From NCBI RefSeq assembly GCF_004152845.1, contig NZ_SEON01000001.1, positions 558,001 to 622,000 of the forward strand: DNA of 64,000 nt, read 5' to 3'. Every line of letters starts with the position of its first letter. Position 1 is the first letter of the stretch. Positions 56,333-64,000 of the stretch are shown here, piece by piece. The stretch comes from Sphingobium fuliginis (lineage in GTDB: Bacteria > Pseudomonadota > Alphaproteobacteria > Sphingomonadales > Sphingomonadaceae). The notes under the pieces were generated by a model. The model made no database searches. It was not told the origin of the DNA and was given only the letters and a program-made list of their open reading frames with translations. The translations under genes and the position numbers were made by a program.

Positions 56333-56679
56333 TGCAAATGGATATTTTTTCTATCTTGGGGGATCAATTGCGTCAGTGGCGCGGCAGACGCTCCATGAGT
56401 CAACTTGGATTGGCCCGGCGGCTTGGTCGTGATCGCGCGCGCATCTCTGAACTCGAACGTGATCTGATCGGCGGCCGCCGGGGTCGCGACCGCCTGACCC
56501 TATTCGCCGAGATCTGCGACGCGCTGGATCTGGTGCCCGTCCTCGTGCCACGCGCCCAGGCTAGCACAGTCCGTGATCAGGTCGAAGGCGCGCGCGGCAT
56601 CGACTTCAACCGCCCGGTGCGCTCGACGTTCGAGGAGTTGTTCGTCGATCTCGATGAGGACGAAGAGGAGAACCGCTAG
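56332..56679 (+). CDS. hipB: HipB-like antitoxin, helix-turn-helix regulator
   Basis: A 115-residue protein with an XRE-type HTH at residues about 10-65 (LRQWRGRRSMSQLGLARRLGRDRARISELERD) and an acidic C-terminal tail (FEELFVDLDEDEEENR) that could contact the toxin. HipB represses its own operon and neutralises HipA. Translation starts inside the last operator; an ATG two codons later is an alternative. hipA starts directly after its stop (TAG-ATG). Confidence 0.9.
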   Translation: MQMDIFSILGDQLRQWRGRRSMSQLGLARRLGRDRARISELERDLIGGRRGRDRLTLFAEICDALDLVPVLVPRAQASTVRDQVEGARGIDFNRPVRSTFEELFVDLDEDEEENR

Positions 56680-57987
56680 ATGGGGAAGGCTTCCGCGATC
56701 CTCGGCGTTCACCTGCTTGATGCGAAGCTTGGGCCAGTGAAGGTAGGAACGCTCACGCGCGATGCCGACGGCGCGGTCGCCTTCACAGTGTCCGAATCCT
56801 ATCTCCGCGACACGGCACGGCCCGTACTCAGCCTTGGCTGGTATGATCCGACGTCTGACGCAGGCACCCGCGACCGGCTTTCCGCTCGTGGCGACAAGAT
56901 TGGCCTGCACGGCTCGATCCCGCCCTGGTTTGCCGGGTTGCTTCCCGAAGGCGCGCTTCGCGAACTGGTGCTCACCGAAATGGGTCCCGGGGATCATGAC
57001 CAGTTCGACGTGCTCACCCGGCTGGGCGCCGACCTTCCCGGCGCCGTGCTGGTTACAGCCGAAACCGACACACCAGCCTCCGCCGGCCCTCTCGATCTGA
57101 TATCTATAAAAGGCTTCAAGGCGGCCGAACCCAAGGGTGTGGTCAAATTCTCACTCGCCGGAGTCCAACTCAAATTCACCGCCAATATCGACGGCGAACG
57201 GCTTACACTTCCCGCCCGGGGCGACACCGGCCGCTGCATCATCAAGGTAGCAAGCGATACCTATCGCGGGCTTCCGGGAGCTGAGCATGGCGCAATGACG
57301 CTGGCGGGCATGATCGGCGTCGAGACAGCGCCTTGTCGGCTGATGCCGCGCGCCGCCGTCGCGGGTATACCCGACGAAATGCTCGAACACGGCGAGCAGG
57401 TATTGGTGGTCGATCGGTTCGATCGCGCAGCCGACGACACGCGCATTCACATTGAGGACGCCGGGCAGGTCATCGGAGCGATCGGGGATCGCAAATATAC
57501 CATGGCCACCACCGAAACCGTCATCAACATGATCAGCCGCTTCAGTACTGACCGCCGCGCCGACATCCTCGAGGCAATCCGCCGCATTGTCGCGGACGTG
57601 CTGATCGGCAACGGCGATAATCACCTCAAGAACTGGTCCTTCCGTTTCCCTGAACCGGGGCAGGTCCGCTTGTCACCAGCCTACGACATTGTTCCGACTG
57701 TCCTTTTTCAGCCGCGCGACACGCTCGCTCTACGGTTCGTACGCACCCACAGCTTCGACACTGTCAACCTCCACCGATTCGAACGAGTGGCGAGCTTTCT
57801 GCGGGTGGACCCCAAGTGGGTCGTTCGCGAGGTCAAGGCGACGGTGGAACGTGCGTTGGACACTTGGCCAGCTACGGCGCCGGAACTTCTGGGCGAGCGG
57901 TGGTCGGGAACACTTCTCGCAAGGCTCAACACGCTGGCGCTGGTCCAGGAAGTGCGAGGTTCGGCAAAGATACCGATCGGCTCTTGA
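56680..57987 (+). CDS. hipA: HipA-family serine/threonine kinase toxin
   Basis: A 435-residue HipA kinase. In order: an N-terminal subdomain (VGTLTRDADGAVAFTVSESYL), the KFSLAGVQLKFTA loop near residue 151, IIKV with the ATP-binding Lys, the catalytic loop GNGDNHLKNW near 309-318 and the metal-binding AYDIVPT near 331. All key residues look intact. In E. coli, HipA phosphorylates glutamyl-tRNA synthetase and induces dormancy; targets of this homologue are unknown. Its C terminus runs straight into an integrase remnant. Confidence 0.93.
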   Translation: MGKASAILGVHLLDAKLGPVKVGTLTRDADGAVAFTVSESYLRDTARPVLSLGWYDPTSDAGTRDRLSARGDKIGLHGSIPPWFAGLLPEGALRELVLTEMGPGDHDQFDVLTRLGADLPGAVLVTAETDTPASAGPLDLISIKGFKAAEPKGVVKFSLAGVQLKFTANIDGERLTLPARGDTGRCIIKVASDTYRGLPGAEHGAMTLAGMIGVETAPCRLMPRAAVAGIPDEMLEHGEQVLVVDRFDRAADDTRIHIEDAGQVIGAIGDRKYTMATTETVINMISRFSTDRRADILEAIRRIVADVLIGNGDNHLKNWSFRFPEPGQVRLSPAYDIVPTVLFQPRDTLALRFVRTHSFDTVNLHRFERVASFLRVDPKWVVREVKATVERALDTWPATAPELLGERWSGTLLARLNTLALVQEVRGSAKIPIGS

Positions 57988-58006
57988 AGTTCGAGAGATG
58001 GCTGGA

Positions 58007-58172
58007 CACCGTCCACGACTGGCGCCACCACTGGGCATCGCACTGCGTCATGGCCGGGATCGACCTCATCACCATCATGAACATGGGCGGCTGGAAATCG
58101 CTGCGCATGGTCCAGCGCTATTCCAGCGTCAGTGTCGACCACATGCGTGAATCCATCAACAAGCTGAACTGA
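58007..58172 (+). pseudogene. Integrase 3'-end remnant
   Basis: A 166-bp stretch that aligns without gaps to the last 166 bp of the integrase gene (55787-55952), with nine differences by my count, mostly silent. It encodes VHDWRHHWASHC to RESINKLN with the HxxR box and the Tyr, but no upstream catalytic domain. It begins 20 bp after the hipA stop. The flank after its stop also shares GTGGGGCAG and CTCCA with the intact gene's flank. It is a fragment of a related integrase gene and not a whole gene. Confidence 0.9.
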
Positions 58173-58428
58173 AGCGGATCAGGTAACATCAAAGAAGAAT
58201 GTGGGGCAGGCGACGGAGACCAGCTCCACTTTTTCAGTCATACCATGAAATCCACTCGCCACTCTCTGGGGTGCTGACAGGTCCATGAAACCCTCAAGGG
58301 ATCCACGCCGCCTGGCGCTGCAAATTACAGATTATATTCCCTAAACTTTGCAAACCCCCAGATTCCTATTCACCTCGATACTCCAGCGCCATCAGCTGTG
58401 CCTCACCAGGCCAACCAACGAGAAGCGT
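58173..58428. other. Non-coding spacer
   Basis: About 255 bp without a supported gene, lower in GC than the core DNA (TTACAGATTATATTCCC). I see no repeat or promoter that I can support. Confidence 0.4.
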
Positions 58429-58455
58429 ACCGGCAGGACCGCCGACCCTGCCGGT
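58429..58455 (-). terminator. Hairpin after the HAD hydrolase gene
   Basis: A 9-bp perfect stem ACCGGCAGG / CCTGCCGGT with a 9-base loop, 5 nt beyond the minus-strand stop. There is no T-run, so termination is only likely. Confidence 0.45.
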
Positions 58456-58460
58456 TCTAC

Positions 58461-59129
58461 TCAGAGACCTATCACGCCGGCAAGACCGCCGATATCCGCG
58501 ATTTGGTGGGTGGCATAATGAGGTAGGCTAGGCTCATGTCCGCGCGCGACGAACACGCGCGCACCGTAACCCAGATCACAGGCGGACATGTGATCATACC
58601 GAAAACTGGAAGATACGTGCATGGCTTCTTCGGGGGAGCACCCGAGCTGGTCGAACATATATTCGAAAGCCTGCAGCCGCGGCTTGTACGCCTGCGCATC
58701 CTCTGCCGTGAAGACATGGGCGAACGGAGCGCCAAGCTTGGCGACGTTATCATGTATCTGTGCGTTATCCGCGTTGGAAAGAATCACCAGGGGGATTTCC
58801 TTGGCGACCTTGGCTAGGCCCTCGGGGACATCGGGATGAGGACCCCAGGTTGGAATGCTATTATAGATTTTGGATGCGTCCGCCTCGCGAAATTCCACGC
58901 TCCACTTCCGGCAGAGACGTTCGACGGAGTTCCGGACTACCTCATGCAATGGCTTCCAGTCGCCAAGAACTTCGTCGAGCCGGTATGCTTTAAAGTCCGC
59001 GAGAAAGGCCTCCATCTGCTCCGAGGCAATACGATCGGCAAACAGCTGACGGCCCATCGACCCCATCTCGTAATTGGTCAGGGTGCCATAACAATCGAAT
59101 GTGATGTATTTGGGTCTAAATTGGCTCAT
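58461..59129 (-). CDS. HAD-superfamily hydrolase, haloacid dehalogenase type II-like
   Basis: A 222-residue HAD enzyme from ATG 59129 (MSQFRPKYITFDCYGTL). Motif I nucleophile is D12 in FDCYGTLTNY, motif II Ser is in VILSNAD, motif III Lys is in YKPRLQAFEYMF and motif IV acidic residues are in YDHMSACDLGYGARV. This is the pattern of L-2-haloacid dehalogenases, but many relatives act on phosphates. It is divergent from the dehydratase gene. The frame is open upstream to 59291 without conservation. Confidence 0.85.
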   Translation of the reverse strand: MSQFRPKYITFDCYGTLTNYEMGSMGRQLFADRIASEQMEAFLADFKAYRLDEVLGDWKPLHEVVRNSVERLCRKWSVEFREADASKIYNSIPTWGPHPDVPEGLAKVAKEIPLVILSNADNAQIHDNVAKLGAPFAHVFTAEDAQAYKPRLQAFEYMFDQLGCSPEEAMHVSSSFRYDHMSACDLGYGARVFVARGHEPSLPHYATHQIADIGGLAGVIGL

Positions 59130-59329
59130 TGGAAATCCTTCCCGTTGTTCGTTCCGCACCGCGAGAACGCGACGGCCCCGCTGGCCCAATACTGGTTCAG
59201 CCAAGCAGAAGAAGATTCCGATTAAAGGCGAAGCGTGCAGACTTGTAGCCGTTTTTAACCACGAAATAGGCAATAAACGTGCCTGTAGCATAGTAAGATC
59301 ATGTCAGGGAGTTTTGAGACGAGGCGCGG

Positions 59330-61122
59330 ATGCTTGACGATGACAAAGATGCCAGGAAGTCGAATGACAAAAAGGCGCTGCGCAGCGCACGCTGGTTCCG
59401 CAAGGATGATTTGCCGGGCTTCATTCACCGCTCCACGCTTGCGGCTGCCGGCTGGAGCCGTCAGGACCTGATGGAGCGTCCGGTCGTCGGGATCCTCAAT
59501 ACCTGGTCCGACATCAATCCATGCAACATGAACCTCCGCGTCCTTGCAGAAGATGTGCGGACCGGGATCATAGAGGCAGGCGGAATCCCATTCGAGACGC
59601 CGCTGATGTCGCTCAGCGAAAACATTATCAAGCCCACCTCGTTTCCGTTTCGCAACCTTCTGGCCATGGAAGTGGAAGAGTGCGTTCGCGCCTATCCCTT
59701 TGATGCGGTAGTCCTGCTGGGCGGATGCGATAAGACACAGCCAGCGCTCATCATGGGAGCGGTAAGTGCAGGCGTGCCGTTTATCTTTCTCGCGAGTGGC
59801 CCCGCGACGCCGCGCTCGGCGACCGGCGGGAATCTCGCCAATGCCACCGGCGTTTGGCGAATGGTCGACAAGTTGCGCGCTGGGGAGTTTGCGGAAGGGG
59901 AGTTCGCCGATTTTGAGCGCAATGTCATGGGAACGGTCGGACATTGTGCCGAAATGGGCACTGCATCGTCGATGGCGGTCATTTCCGAGGCACTGGGAAT
60001 CTCCCTGCCGGGCAGCAGTCTTGTGCCTGCAGTCGATCGGCGCCGCAACCAATTTGCGCGGGAGGTGGGGCGCCGCAGCGTAATCCTCGCAAATGCTGCC
60101 GAAGCCGGGCGCACACTACTTGACAGGCGCGCATTCGACAATTTGACAGGCGCGCATTCGACAATGCGATCACATTGCTCTGCGCCGTGGGCGGATCGAC
60201 GAACGCGATCATCCACCTTCTGGCGCTTGCCGGGCGCGCCGGTGTGGACCTCTCGCTCGAACGTTTCGATGAGATTGGCCGCCGGGTGCCGCTGATTGCC
60301 AATGTTCAGCCGGCCGGCGAGCATCTGACCGAGCGATTGATGGCTGCGGGCGGGGTGCCGGCATTACTTAAGAGGCTCGCTCCCCTGCTCCATTTGGACG
60401 CCCGCAGCGTTAGCGGTCAAACGATCGGCGATGTCGTTTCGGCGGCCGAAATACTCGACGAAGACGTTATCCGTCCACTCGACAAGCCCGTTCGGATCGG
60501 AGAAACTCTAGCGGTTGTGCGGGGCAATCTTGCTCCCGATGGCGCCGTTATGAAGGTCTGCGCCGCGGAAGCCCGGCTGCTCAATCACCGTGGTCGGGCC
60601 GTCGTTTTCGAAGACGTTCAGACGATCGCCGATCGGATCGACGATCCCGCGCTCGGCATTGACGAGAACAGCATACTGATCCTGCGTAACGCCGGCCCCG
60701 TGGGTGCGGCCATGCCGGAATGGGGCATGCTGCCGCTGCCCCGCCATCTCCTGGCGCAAGGCGTACGGGACATGTTGCGCATATCCGATGCTCGGATGAG
60801 CGGCACGGCTTATGGGGCCGCCATATTGCACGTCTCTCCCGAAGCGGCAGTCGGTGGGCCGCTGGCGCTGGTTCGCGACGGGGACATGATCGAATTCAAT
60901 CTTGCAGAACGGAGGCTCGATCTGCTGGTGGACAGCGACGAGCTCGAGCGTCGACGTGCCCAATGGCAGGCACCACAGCCTCGCCACAACCGCGGCTATC
61001 GCTCGCTATATAGTCGCCACATCGAGCAAGCCCATCGTGGCTGCGACTTCGACTTCCTGCGCGGTGCCGAAAAGGATTCACTCCCCGACGGGCTGTTCGA
61101 CGGCTGGGTGGGGGGATGGTAA
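59330..61122 (+). pseudogene. IlvD/Edd family dehydratase, frameshifted by a 23-bp tandem duplication
   Basis: Two overlapping frames make one protein of the dihydroxy-acid / sugar-acid dehydratase family. The first part (59330 to about 60142) has ILNTWSDINPCNMNLR, GGCDKTQPALIMGA and GTVGHCAEMGTASSM with Fe-S cysteines. The second part (about 60166-61122) has LCAVGGSTNAIIHLLA, SGQTIGD, GMLPLPRHLL and ARMSGTAYG. Between them a 23-bp unit is exactly repeated, which shifts the frame. With one copy removed the protein is continuous at RRAFDNAITLLCAVGG and 589 residues long. The substrate, perhaps a sugar acid, is unknown. Confidence 0.9.
60120..60165 (+). repeat. Exact 23-bp tandem duplication inside the dehydratase gene
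   Basis: The 23-bp unit that starts TTGACAGGCGCGCATTCGAC and ends AAT occurs twice head to tail, at 60120-60142 and 60143-60165, with no mismatch. Since 23 is not a multiple of three, it breaks the frame. Confidence 0.95.
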
Positions 61123-62049
61123 ATGGCGATCCTCTATCGCTCCGACGCTCCTCGCGCCGCAGCTTGGTCCCAGTTTTTCGCCAAGCATGCTCCCGACCTC
61201 GACTTTCGCGTCTGGCCGGATGCTGGAAACCTTGACGAGATCGAGTATCTGATTGCCTGGCAGGCGCCGCGTGAGTTCCTGACATCCTTGCCGCGGCTGA
61301 AGGTCTTGTTCTCGTCGGGCGCCGGCGTCGATCATGTCGATCTTTCCGCGGTGCCTGATCACGTCCCCCTCGTCCGCATGGTCGAACCGGGCATCATCGA
61401 CGGCATGGTCGAATATGTGAGTCTCGCGGTTCTCGCGGTTCACCGTGATTTCTTCGACTATGTCGAGGCCCAAGCATCGCGAGAATGGAACCCGCTCGAG
61501 GTTCCACCCGCTTCTTCCCGTACCATTGGGGTGATGGGAATGGGGGTTCTGGGCCGCGCGGTACTCGAAAGGCTGCGCAGCTATGGTTTTCGCCTCCGGG
61601 GCTGGAACCGGTCCCCGCGCACGATTATCGGTGTTGATAGCTATGCGGGGGCCGAACAATTCAACGAGTTCCTGAGTAGATGCGACGTTCTTGTGTGCCT
61701 GCTGCCACTCACGCCAAGCACCGTGGGTATATTGAACAGCAAGACATTCTCTGCCCTGCCTCATGGTGCGTCTATCATTAACGTCGGACGAGGGCCTCAT
61801 CTGGTCGAAGCCGACCTCCTGGCTGCCTTGGACAGCGGTCATTTGAGCAGGGCCATCCTTGATGTCACTGAAACCGAGCCGCTCCCGCCCGAACATCCGC
61901 TGTGGGCGCACCCGCGGGTGTTTGTAACACCGCATGTGGCGAGCATGACCCAACCGGAGACGGCCGCACCGATCCTGCTCGACAACATTCGTCGAGATCA
62001 ACGCAACGAACCGCTCATCGGCGTGATAGACCGATCCCGCGGCTATTGA
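61123..62049 (+). CDS. D-2-hydroxyacid dehydrogenase, GhrA-like
   Basis: A 308-residue NAD(P)-dependent dehydrogenase close to glyoxylate/hydroxypyruvate reductase A. It has FSSGAGVDHVD, the nucleotide fold IGVMGMGVLGRAV, the catalytic Arg in IINVGRGPHLVEADLL, the Glu in DVTETEPLPPEHPLW and the His in VTPHVAS. It starts directly after the dehydratase stop (TAA-ATG), so both are one transcript. It may reduce a keto acid made by the dehydratase pathway or oxidise a hydroxy acid. Confidence 0.9.
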   Translation: MAILYRSDAPRAAAWSQFFAKHAPDLDFRVWPDAGNLDEIEYLIAWQAPREFLTSLPRLKVLFSSGAGVDHVDLSAVPDHVPLVRMVEPGIIDGMVEYVSLAVLAVHRDFFDYVEAQASREWNPLEVPPASSRTIGVMGMGVLGRAVLERLRSYGFRLRGWNRSPRTIIGVDSYAGAEQFNEFLSRCDVLVCLLPLTPSTVGILNSKTFSALPHGASIINVGRGPHLVEADLLAALDSGHLSRAILDVTETEPLPPEHPLWAHPRVFVTPHVASMTQPETAAPILLDNIRRDQRNEPLIGVIDRSRGY

Positions 62050-62209
62050 TCCAAGGTGGTGGGGCCACCGCTGGATCCTGTCATAGGCGGGGCGCCCGCT
62101 ACCAATAAGCGACAGACCGGACGGAGCGGGCACGGGGCGGCCCCTCTCGCCTCTCTGCCTGTCTACTGAGTTCGCCTGTGGGCGCCGGGCCTGACTTCAG
62201 ACCCGGCAG

Positions 62210-63532
62210 TCAGATCGCCGCGATGTTCAGCTTCGATCCATCGACCAGTCGGGACAGCCGGAACGGTACGGGATCCACGCTAGGCGTGTCGTTCGCGACA
62301 AGCTCTGCAGCCAGATAGCCAAGACCCGGACCCAATCCGAACCCATGCCCGGAGCAGCCCGCCGCGAGGACAAGGCCATCCACCCCGTCCACCTTCGATA
62401 CGACAGGCACTGCGTCCGGCGTGCAATCGACGAAGCCACCCCAGGCGCTATCAATCTCGATTTGGCCGAGTTGGGGGAAGGTCTTCCGTACACTCTCCAC
62501 CACCTGGCTCACCAGCCATTTCAAAGGCGGAGGATCCAGCACGCGATTCTGTTCGAAAATCCGATCGTCGCCGGTCAGCAGGGCTTGCATTGAATCCGGC
62601 CCCGAAACGAACGATCGGCCGATGCCAAGCCTGACATTCTTCAGGCGACGGAAGAATTGCGGCATGAATTCACGGCTGTAACGGATAGCCTGCGGCGTGA
62701 TTTCGAGGTTCGCCTTGCCACTGATCGCAAGCGTATAGCTGCCGTCCAGTCGGCGCGTGATCGTGCAGTAGGGTGTGGAGACCGCCTCGCCTATGTTGAT
62801 CGTCGGGGTGGAACGTAGCGCGGTCTGTCGGATGCTCGCCTGAGGGAAGCTGATCCCGAGCGGCCTAAGGAAGCGAGAGGACCAGGCGCCAGCGGCACAC
62901 AGCACGGCGCTGGCCTTGATGTAGCCTTTCTCCGTGTGCACGCCCGCAATCTTTCCGTTGGCCAGCTCGATTGCTCGCGCCGCGCATTCCTGGTGGATCG
63001 TCGCGCCCAAAGCCCTGGCCCCCTCGGCAATAGCCGGCGCGGCAAGGGCAGGCTCGGCCTTGCCGTCTTGTTCCGAATAGGTCCCGCCGACCCACTTGCC
63101 GCGCGCTTCGGGGACGCGCTCGGCCACTTCCGCCCGGCTCAGCACCTGGGTATCGACGTCGTATTCCCGGGCGATCTCGCGCCACTTTTCCCAACCGGCG
63201 AGCACGGCCTCGTCATGAGTCGCATAGACAAGGCCGCACCGTCGGAAGCCTAGGTCTCGATTAATTTCGCGCGTGAGTTCGTCCCACAGTCGCATGGAGA
63301 GCACGGAGAGCGGCAGTTCGCGCCGGTCGCGGTTCTGCTGGCGGCACCAACCCCAATTTCGGCTCGACTGTTCGCAAGCGACGTGGCCCTTCTCGAGGAG
63401 CGCCACAGAGAGGCCGCGCTTCGCTAGATAATAGGCCGCTGTAGAGCCGAGGATGCCGCCGCCAACGATGACGACGTCAGCCTCAGACGGAAGACGCTCG
63501 TCACTATGAATGCGCTCGACCTGGGGTGACAT
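62210..63532 (-). CDS. FAD-dependent oxidoreductase, DadA/glycine oxidase family
   Basis: A 440-residue flavoprotein of the D-amino acid oxidase superfamily. The N-terminal ADVVIVGGGILGSTAAYYLAKRG binds FAD; CEQSSRNWGWCRQQNRDRRELPL is a family signature near residue 53; VLCAAGAWSS and the C-terminal VLAAGCSGHGFGLGPGLGYL complete the fold. It should oxidise an amine or D-amino acid; the substrate is unknown. It is convergent with the GhrA-like gene across a 160-bp gap without other signals. Confidence 0.88.
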   Translation of the reverse strand: MSPQVERIHSDERLPSEADVVIVGGGILGSTAAYYLAKRGLSVALLEKGHVACEQSSRNWGWCRQQNRDRRELPLSVLSMRLWDELTREINRDLGFRRCGLVYATHDEAVLAGWEKWREIAREYDVDTQVLSRAEVAERVPEARGKWVGGTYSEQDGKAEPALAAPAIAEGARALGATIHQECAARAIELANGKIAGVHTEKGYIKASAVLCAAGAWSSRFLRPLGISFPQASIRQTALRSTPTINIGEAVSTPYCTITRRLDGSYTLAISGKANLEITPQAIRYSREFMPQFFRRLKNVRLGIGRSFVSGPDSMQALLTGDDRIFEQNRVLDPPPLKWLVSQVVESVRKTFPQLGQIEIDSAWGGFVDCTPDAVPVVSKVDGVDGLVLAAGCSGHGFGLGPGLGYLAAELVANDTPSVDPVPFRLSRLVDGSKLNIAAI

Positions 63533-63863
63533 GTTTCAACGGACCTCGATGCAAAGAGGTGGAAGCGGGGTTCCATCATTCTTCATTGCATCTTGCACTT
63601 GATAGAATGCACCGAAATCACGCTGGATTTCGGAAGATTTTCGGGATTTGGCCGCTTGATTGATCGGAAACGCTCTGCCTGGCATGCCGCACCGGCTAGT
63701 AAGGGTTGGAGGGCGAGCAGACCGTCCATTTTAGACCAAGCAGCGACGGTTCGAAAAAAGATGCCCGCTGTGAGCACTTTCGAGGCGGGGCTGGCGATGG
63801 TGTCGCCCACGGATGAGCGACTTTGCGGCCGCCGCCGACGCAACTGACGGCCACTGAAAATGG
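63533..63863. other. Intergenic region, no supported gene
   Basis: About 330 bp upstream of the FAD oxidoreductase gene. Small open frames on both strands have unlikely composition and no motifs. It should contain the oxidoreductase promoter, but I cannot place it. Confidence 0.4.
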
Positions 63864-63897
63864 CCCCGCCTCAGTAGGGGGACAGAGGCGGGGCCAA
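63864..63897. promoter_or_regulatory. Hairpin near the right edge
   Basis: An 11-bp perfect inverted repeat GGCCCCGCCTC / GAGGCGGGGCC around a 12-base loop. On the minus strand it is followed by ATTTTC. It could be a weak terminator for a gene to the right or a leader structure for the plus-strand frame that begins at 63925. Confidence 0.5.
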
Positions 63898-63924
63898 GAC
63901 TTCTTCCAAAGGGGGAGAAGAGCA

Positions 63925-64000
63925 ATGATATTGCGCCTTTCTGACCGAGTCGTCCATCGCGCAGATGGAACGGCTTTGGATGCGGCGCTATGCATCCACC
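63925..64000 (+). CDS. Possible start of a gene cut by the window edge
   Basis: An ATG with GGGGGAG 8-14 nt upstream opens a frame of 25 codons that is still open at the window end (MILRLSDRVVHRADGTALDA). The good ribosome site is the only support. It is too short to identify. Confidence 0.3.
   Translation, partial: MILRLSDRVVHRADGTALDAALCIH

Noticed and set aside
56090..56398. A 102-codon frame running across the hipBA operators
   Set aside because: It overlaps the operator array and the hipB start and has no motif; it is not supported as a gene.
63583..63995. Several 60-100 codon frames at the right edge
   Set aside because: They overlap one another on both strands and lack ribosome sites and motifs, apart from the short frame at 63925 that is listed with low confidence.
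54406..64000. Second att copy of the tRNA-Val 3' end
   Set aside because: I looked for a copy of the T-arm/acceptor part to the right of the integrase and did not find one, so no right attachment site is reported.

Overview
The window is high-GC DNA with the gene content of an alphaproteobacterial sphingomonad (Sphingobium, Sphingomonas or a close relative). Pointers are a Caulobacter-type CpdR, an HdaA, a methionine synthase split into two genes, a PstA with an alphaproteobacterial N-terminal extension, Ala/Asn-rich envelope proteins and several REP-like palindromes. The species assignment is an inference from gene content; no rRNA is present.

Core part, 1 to about 54.3 kb. The left edge carries the end of pstC and then pstA-pstB-phoU-phoB (phosphate uptake and its regulator). 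Next come a minus-strand housekeeping run (Trm112-like, LON-domain, thioredoxin-TPR, MipA/OmpV, DUF2141, fatty acid hydroxylase, pheA), a membrane cytochrome c with a GNAT gene behind it, a P-loop kinase, a CorC/HlyC-type protein, and several envelope proteins. A methionine block follows: a fused ArsR-methyltransferase regulator behind a 9+9 bp palindrome, metF, and the two halves of metH. Then come a beta-lactamase-like serine hydrolase, a 269-bp MITE-like element, an alpha/beta hydrolase, nadB, a DUF559 nuclease gene lying inside inverted REP copies, an ABC ATPase, and purN (fused to a YjbR domain) with purM. Divergent from purM run DUF2066-hdaA-ppk1-ppx. After this are coaBC-dut-moeB-dsrE, egtB-egtD (ergothioneine), a DUF1176 protein, a nucleoside transporter, typA, a DUF485/solute symporter pair, a telA operon with a 51-residue membrane protein, a PilZ protein, prfB with a methyltransferase-like lipoprotein, an N-formylglutamate amidohydrolase-like gene, cpdR and dctA.

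Accessory part, 54.3 to 64 kb. It starts at an intact tRNA-Val(GAC) followed by a terminator, 19-bp direct repeats that look like integrase arm sites, and a tyrosine recombinase gene. Next is a hipBA toxin-antitoxin operon behind four phased palindromic operators. It is closed on its right by a diverged copy of the integrase 3' end. The remainder is a catabolic cluster: a HAD hydrolase, an IlvD/Edd dehydratase broken by an exact 23-bp tandem duplication, a GhrA-like 2-hydroxyacid dehydrogenase and a DadA-like FAD oxidoreductase. No second att copy was seen, so the element probably continues past the window.

The observations I rate highest are the DUF559 gene between inverted REP copies (with an empty version of the same pair 17 kb away), the layered hipBA/integrase arrangement, the duplication-broken dehydratase, the 75-nt structured palindrome upstream of prfB, and the operator of the SahR-like regulator.
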